Shown: positions 61,666-64,000 of the stretch, one piece after another | How the letters are laid out: each line of letters starts with the position of its first letter | Position numbering within the stretch: position 1 is the first letter of the stretch | Notes under the pieces: generated by a model | What the model was told of the DNA's origin: nothing | Database searches by the model: none | The model's input: the letters and a program-made list of their open reading frames with translations, nothing else | Position numbers and translations under genes: made by a program | Assembly: GCF_014216315.1 (NCBI RefSeq) | Contig: NZ_CP045702.1 | Span: 5,642,001 to 5,706,000, forward strand | Length of the DNA stretch: 64,000 bases | Source: Streptomyces finlayi | GTDB taxonomy: Bacteria; Actinomycetota; Actinomycetes; Streptomycetales; Streptomycetaceae | Direction of reading: 5' to 3'

Positions 61666-62751
61666 TCAGCCGGAGCGCTCGGCCGTCCGCATCCGTCCGT
61701 ACGCGTACACACACCCGGCGAGCGCCAGATCGGACAGCAGCATGAATCCGATCGAGTACGAGTCCTTCGCGCTGAAGATCGCGCCCATAACCAGCGGCGG
61801 TACGAATCCGCCGAGACCGCCCATCGCGCCGACGATGCCCGTCACACTGCCCACCTTGGTCTGCGGTGTCACCTGCGAGACCAGGGCGAAGACGCTGCCG
61901 CTCGCGGTGCCGAGACCGGCCGCCATACCGAGCAGCGCGATGGTGCCACCCGGTACCAGGGGCGGGTCGAACGCCTGGACGATCGCCATCAGTGCGGCGG
62001 TCAGCAGGGCCACCGAGGCGACCATGGCCGGGTGGATACGGTCGGAGAGCCAGCCGCCGACCGGCCGGAAGAGGACGGTGACCAGGGCGAACCCTGCGGC
62101 CCGGGTGCCCGCGTCGGTCGGTGAGAGGTCGTACCAGGTCTTGAGATACGTCGGGAGGTAGACCCCGAAGGCGACGATGCCGCCGAAGCCGATCGCGTAC
62201 AGGGCGGACAGCTCCCAGGTCACCCGCAGCTTCCCCGCCTCGCCCAGCCGACGGGCCAGGGTATCGGCCGGGATCTTCCGGTCGGGGCGGTCGGTGATCA
62301 GTACGGCGGAGAGGAGCGCGTAGAGGACGAGGGCACCGCCGACCACGAGGAACGGCAGACTGTCGCCGTGCTTCGCGATCCGGGGCGTGAAGTAGCCGGA
62401 CAGCGCCACCCCGCCCATTCCCATGCCGAAGATCCCCAGGGCGAAGCCCCGCCTGGCGGGCTGGAACCACGAGTTGACCAGCGGGATGCCGATCGCGAAC
62501 GTGGTGCCGCCCAGACCCAGCAGGAATCCGACCGCGAGCATCGCGCCGTAGGAGTTCCTCGCCGGGATCAGCAGGATCACCGGGACGACCGTCAGCGCCG
62601 AGACCAGCGGGAACATCACCCGGGCGCCGTACTTGTCGGTGAGCGCGCCCACCGGGATCCGGCCCAGCGAACCGACCAGCACCGGCACGGCGACCAGGAG
62701 GGACTGCTCGAACGAGCTGAGCCCCAGCCTGTCCTTGTAGTCCGCGGACAT
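61666..62751 (-). CDS. MFS transporter, nitrate/nitrite (NarK)-like, with apparent N-terminal frameshift
   Basis: 361 aa if read from ATG 62751. About 11 transmembrane helices; GRIPVGALTDKYGARVMFPL is the MFS loop 2-3 motif, and GFGGIVAFGVYLPTYLKTWY fits the NarK group. Upstream in the same frame PLLPNLATATVGFALTFWAW then NLIAPMSADYKD clearly belongs to the protein (first helix) but has no start codon. A GTG at 62872 opens VDTAAKQSSAPAAEES in another frame and would join with a shift near 62815. Either a real mutation or a sequencing error. Confidence 0.8.
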   Translation of the reverse strand: MSADYKDRLGLSSFEQSLLVAVPVLVGSLGRIPVGALTDKYGARVMFPLVSALTVVPVILLIPARNSYGAMLAVGFLLGLGGTTFAIGIPLVNSWFQPARRGFALGIFGMGMGGVALSGYFTPRIAKHGDSLPFLVVGGALVLYALLSAVLITDRPDRKIPADTLARRLGEAGKLRVTWELSALYAIGFGGIVAFGVYLPTYLKTWYDLSPTDAGTRAAGFALVTVLFRPVGGWLSDRIHPAMVASVALLTAALMAIVQAFDPPLVPGGTIALLGMAAGLGTASGSVFALVSQVTPQTKVGSVTGIVGAMGGLGGFVPPLVMGAIFSAKDSYSIGFMLLSDLALAGCVYAYGRMRTAERSG

Positions 62752-62997
62752 CGGGGCGATGAGATTCCACGCCCAGAAGGTGAGCGCGAAGCCGACCGTG
62801 GCCGTCGCCAGGTTAGGGAGCAGCGGACTCCTCGGCTGCGGGGGCGGACGACTGCTTCGCGGCGGTATCCACAGGCCCAGTCAACGGCGCGGGTCCTGTA
62901 CGGGCCCGCCGGACTGCTCCAAGCGGGGTGCCGGCGCCTCGGTGGCCGGGCCCGCGTTCCACCGTCGTTTTCCGGCCAGGGCTGAGACAATCGCAGT

Positions 62998-63429
62998 ATG
63001 GACAGGCTCGACAGAGAAATCCTCTCCGTCCTCCAGGAGGACGCGCGGATCTCGTACCGAGACCTGGGCGTACGCGTGGGACTGAGCGCCAACGCCGCAG
63101 GCGACCGGGTACGCCGCATGCGGCGTGACGGAGTCATCCGCGGCTTCACGGTGATCATCGACCCGGCCGCCGACACCCGTTCCGGCCTGGTCGTCTTCAT
63201 CGACGTGTCCTTGCGTCTCGACACGACGAACGAGGAGTTCGAACGCTCGGTGCTGATGCTGCCCGGCATCACCGAAGTGGTGCATGTGACGGGGGGCCAC
63301 GACTATCTCGTCCGCGCGACGGCGGCGGACCCGGGCGCGCTGGACGCGCTGCTGCGCCGACTGAAGCGGGAGGCGGGCGTCGCCCACTCCAACACCCGGA
63401 TCGCTCTCAGAGCGGCGCCTGCCAGGTGA
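62998..63429 (+). CDS. Lrp/AsnC-family transcriptional regulator
   Basis: 143 aa. Helix-turn-helix MDRLDREILSVLQEDARISY ... LSANAAGDRVRRMRRDGVI, then the ligand-binding RAM domain with GGHDYLVRA. These proteins sense amino acids. The 3' end overlaps the convergent histidine kinase gene by 23 bp. Confidence 0.93.
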   Translation: MDRLDREILSVLQEDARISYRDLGVRVGLSANAAGDRVRRMRRDGVIRGFTVIIDPAADTRSGLVVFIDVSLRLDTTNEEFERSVLMLPGITEVVHVTGGHDYLVRATAADPGALDALLRRLKREAGVAHSNTRIALRAAPAR

Positions 63430-64000
63430 CGGTGGGCGGCCGCTCCCCGTTCTCCGCACGCCCGTCGTCGGCGACCACCAGACGCACCGCCGCACCGCCC
63501 GTGGGCGCACGCACCGTCGCGTCCACCTCGACGTCGATCGCGGAGACTCCGGCCCGTCGCTGCGCGGCGGCCAGAGCGCCGCGCAGCGCGGCGAGCAGAT
63601 CCGTCGCGGCGGGCTCCCCGACGAGTGCGTCGACGGCCCCCGTGAAGTGCACCGACGGCTGAAAACCGAGCACGGCCGCCGCGCCCCCGCTCTCCCGCAG
63701 GACCCGGCCTCGGAAGGTGGTGGGCACCTCGGCGGGCGGCTGCTGGAGGGCGAAGATCGTGGTCCGCACCTCCTGGATCGTGGAGTCCAGTTCGTCGACC
63801 GCCCTGGCGAGCAGCTCGTCGGTCTCCGGCACGGGGGCCCGGCGGCGGGTCGACTCCAGCATCATCTCGGTCGCGAACAGCCGCTGGACGACCAGGTCGT
63901 GCAGATCGCGGGCGATCCGGTCGCGGTCCTCGTAGACCGCGAGCCGCTCCCTGTTGTGCTGGGCGTCCGCCAGGACCAGCGCCAGGGCGGCGTGGGAGGC
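63407..64000 (-). CDS. Two-component sensor histidine kinase (partial, C-terminal part)
   Basis: Reads open from the right edge to a stop at 63407. HisKA_3 dimerisation/phosphoacceptor segment DRDRIARDLHDLVVQRLFAT with the phosphorylated His, followed by an ATPase-like domain ending in VRLVVADDGR. The NarL-type partner should lie outside the window. The preceding residues (ASHAALALVLADAQHNRERL) are typical of GAF-containing kinases. Confidence 0.88.
   Translation of the reverse strand, partial: ASHAALALVLADAQHNRERLAVYEDRDRIARDLHDLVVQRLFATEMMLESTRRRAPVPETDELLARAVDELDSTIQEVRTTIFALQQPPAEVPTTFRGRVLRESGGAAAVLGFQPSVHFTGAVDALVGEPAATDLLAALRGALAAAQRRAGVSAIDVEVDATVRAPTGGAAVRLVVADDGRAENGERPPTVTWQAPL

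Noticed and set aside
1..64000. tRNA, rRNA, CRISPR arrays, riboswitches, att sites
   Set aside because: No cloverleaf-like segments with CCA-proximal GTTC loops, spaced identical repeats or known riboswitch cores were recognised on reading both strands.

Overview
The window is high-GC actinobacterial DNA, most probably Streptomyces. The signs are very strong third-position GC, frequent GTG starts, purine-rich ribosome binding sites, MbtH and Sfp-type helpers, a class F sortase, and secreted proteins with long Ala-rich signal peptides. It looks like linear-chromosome accessory DNA carrying a nonribosomal peptide (NRPS) gene cluster, which passes at the right end into ordinary chromosomal genes (malonyl-CoA synthetase, MFS transporter, Lrp regulator, sensor kinase).

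Left flank (1-9.7 kb): a partial DUF4331 secreted protein; a DUF4394 gene cut by an IS3-family element; a lipoprotein-like or membrane-anchored beta-propeller protein; a graveyard with a PIN-domain relic and a second IS3-type relic; then a secreted trypsin-like protease and a secreted esterase in tandem.

NRPS cluster (about 9.8-48.7 kb). One minus-strand operon holds a C-A-T-E-C-T NRPS, an MbtH protein and an arginine:glycine-type amidinotransferase, with a type II thioesterase upstream. A ferritin-like diiron oxygenase, a PadR/HAAS pair and a fatty acyl-AMP ligase follow. A plus-strand operon then encodes two further NRPSs (C-A-T and C-A-T-C-A-T), an Fe(II)/2-oxoglutarate oxygenase, a short-chain dehydrogenase and a P450, closed by a convergent second type II thioesterase. 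Past a 163-bp MITE-like element come an ACP/acyl-CoA dehydrogenase pair, an XRE/NB-ARC regulator, an Sfp-type phosphopantetheinyl transferase, an MFS exporter, an amidase, and a KASIII-like acyltransferase/carrier protein/AMP-ligase trio. Read together, this suggests an acylated, hydroxylated and possibly guanidinylated short peptide. One adenylation domain reads as Asn and is followed by epimerisation. Two others share an identical specificity code. The last module has no adenylation domain and no cis thioesterase is present, so loading of that module and chain release are unexplained. I do not recognise this gene combination as a known pathway.

Right flank (48.9-64 kb): a TetR repressor with paired palindromic operators facing an FAD monooxygenase; a vapBC-type toxin-antitoxin pair; TerC; a small winged-helix regulator; a DUF4397/class F sortase pair; small membrane proteins; a Ser/Thr kinase; matB; an MFS transporter with an apparent N-terminal frameshift; an Lrp/AsnC regulator; and a partial histidine kinase. 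No tRNA, rRNA or CRISPR array was seen.
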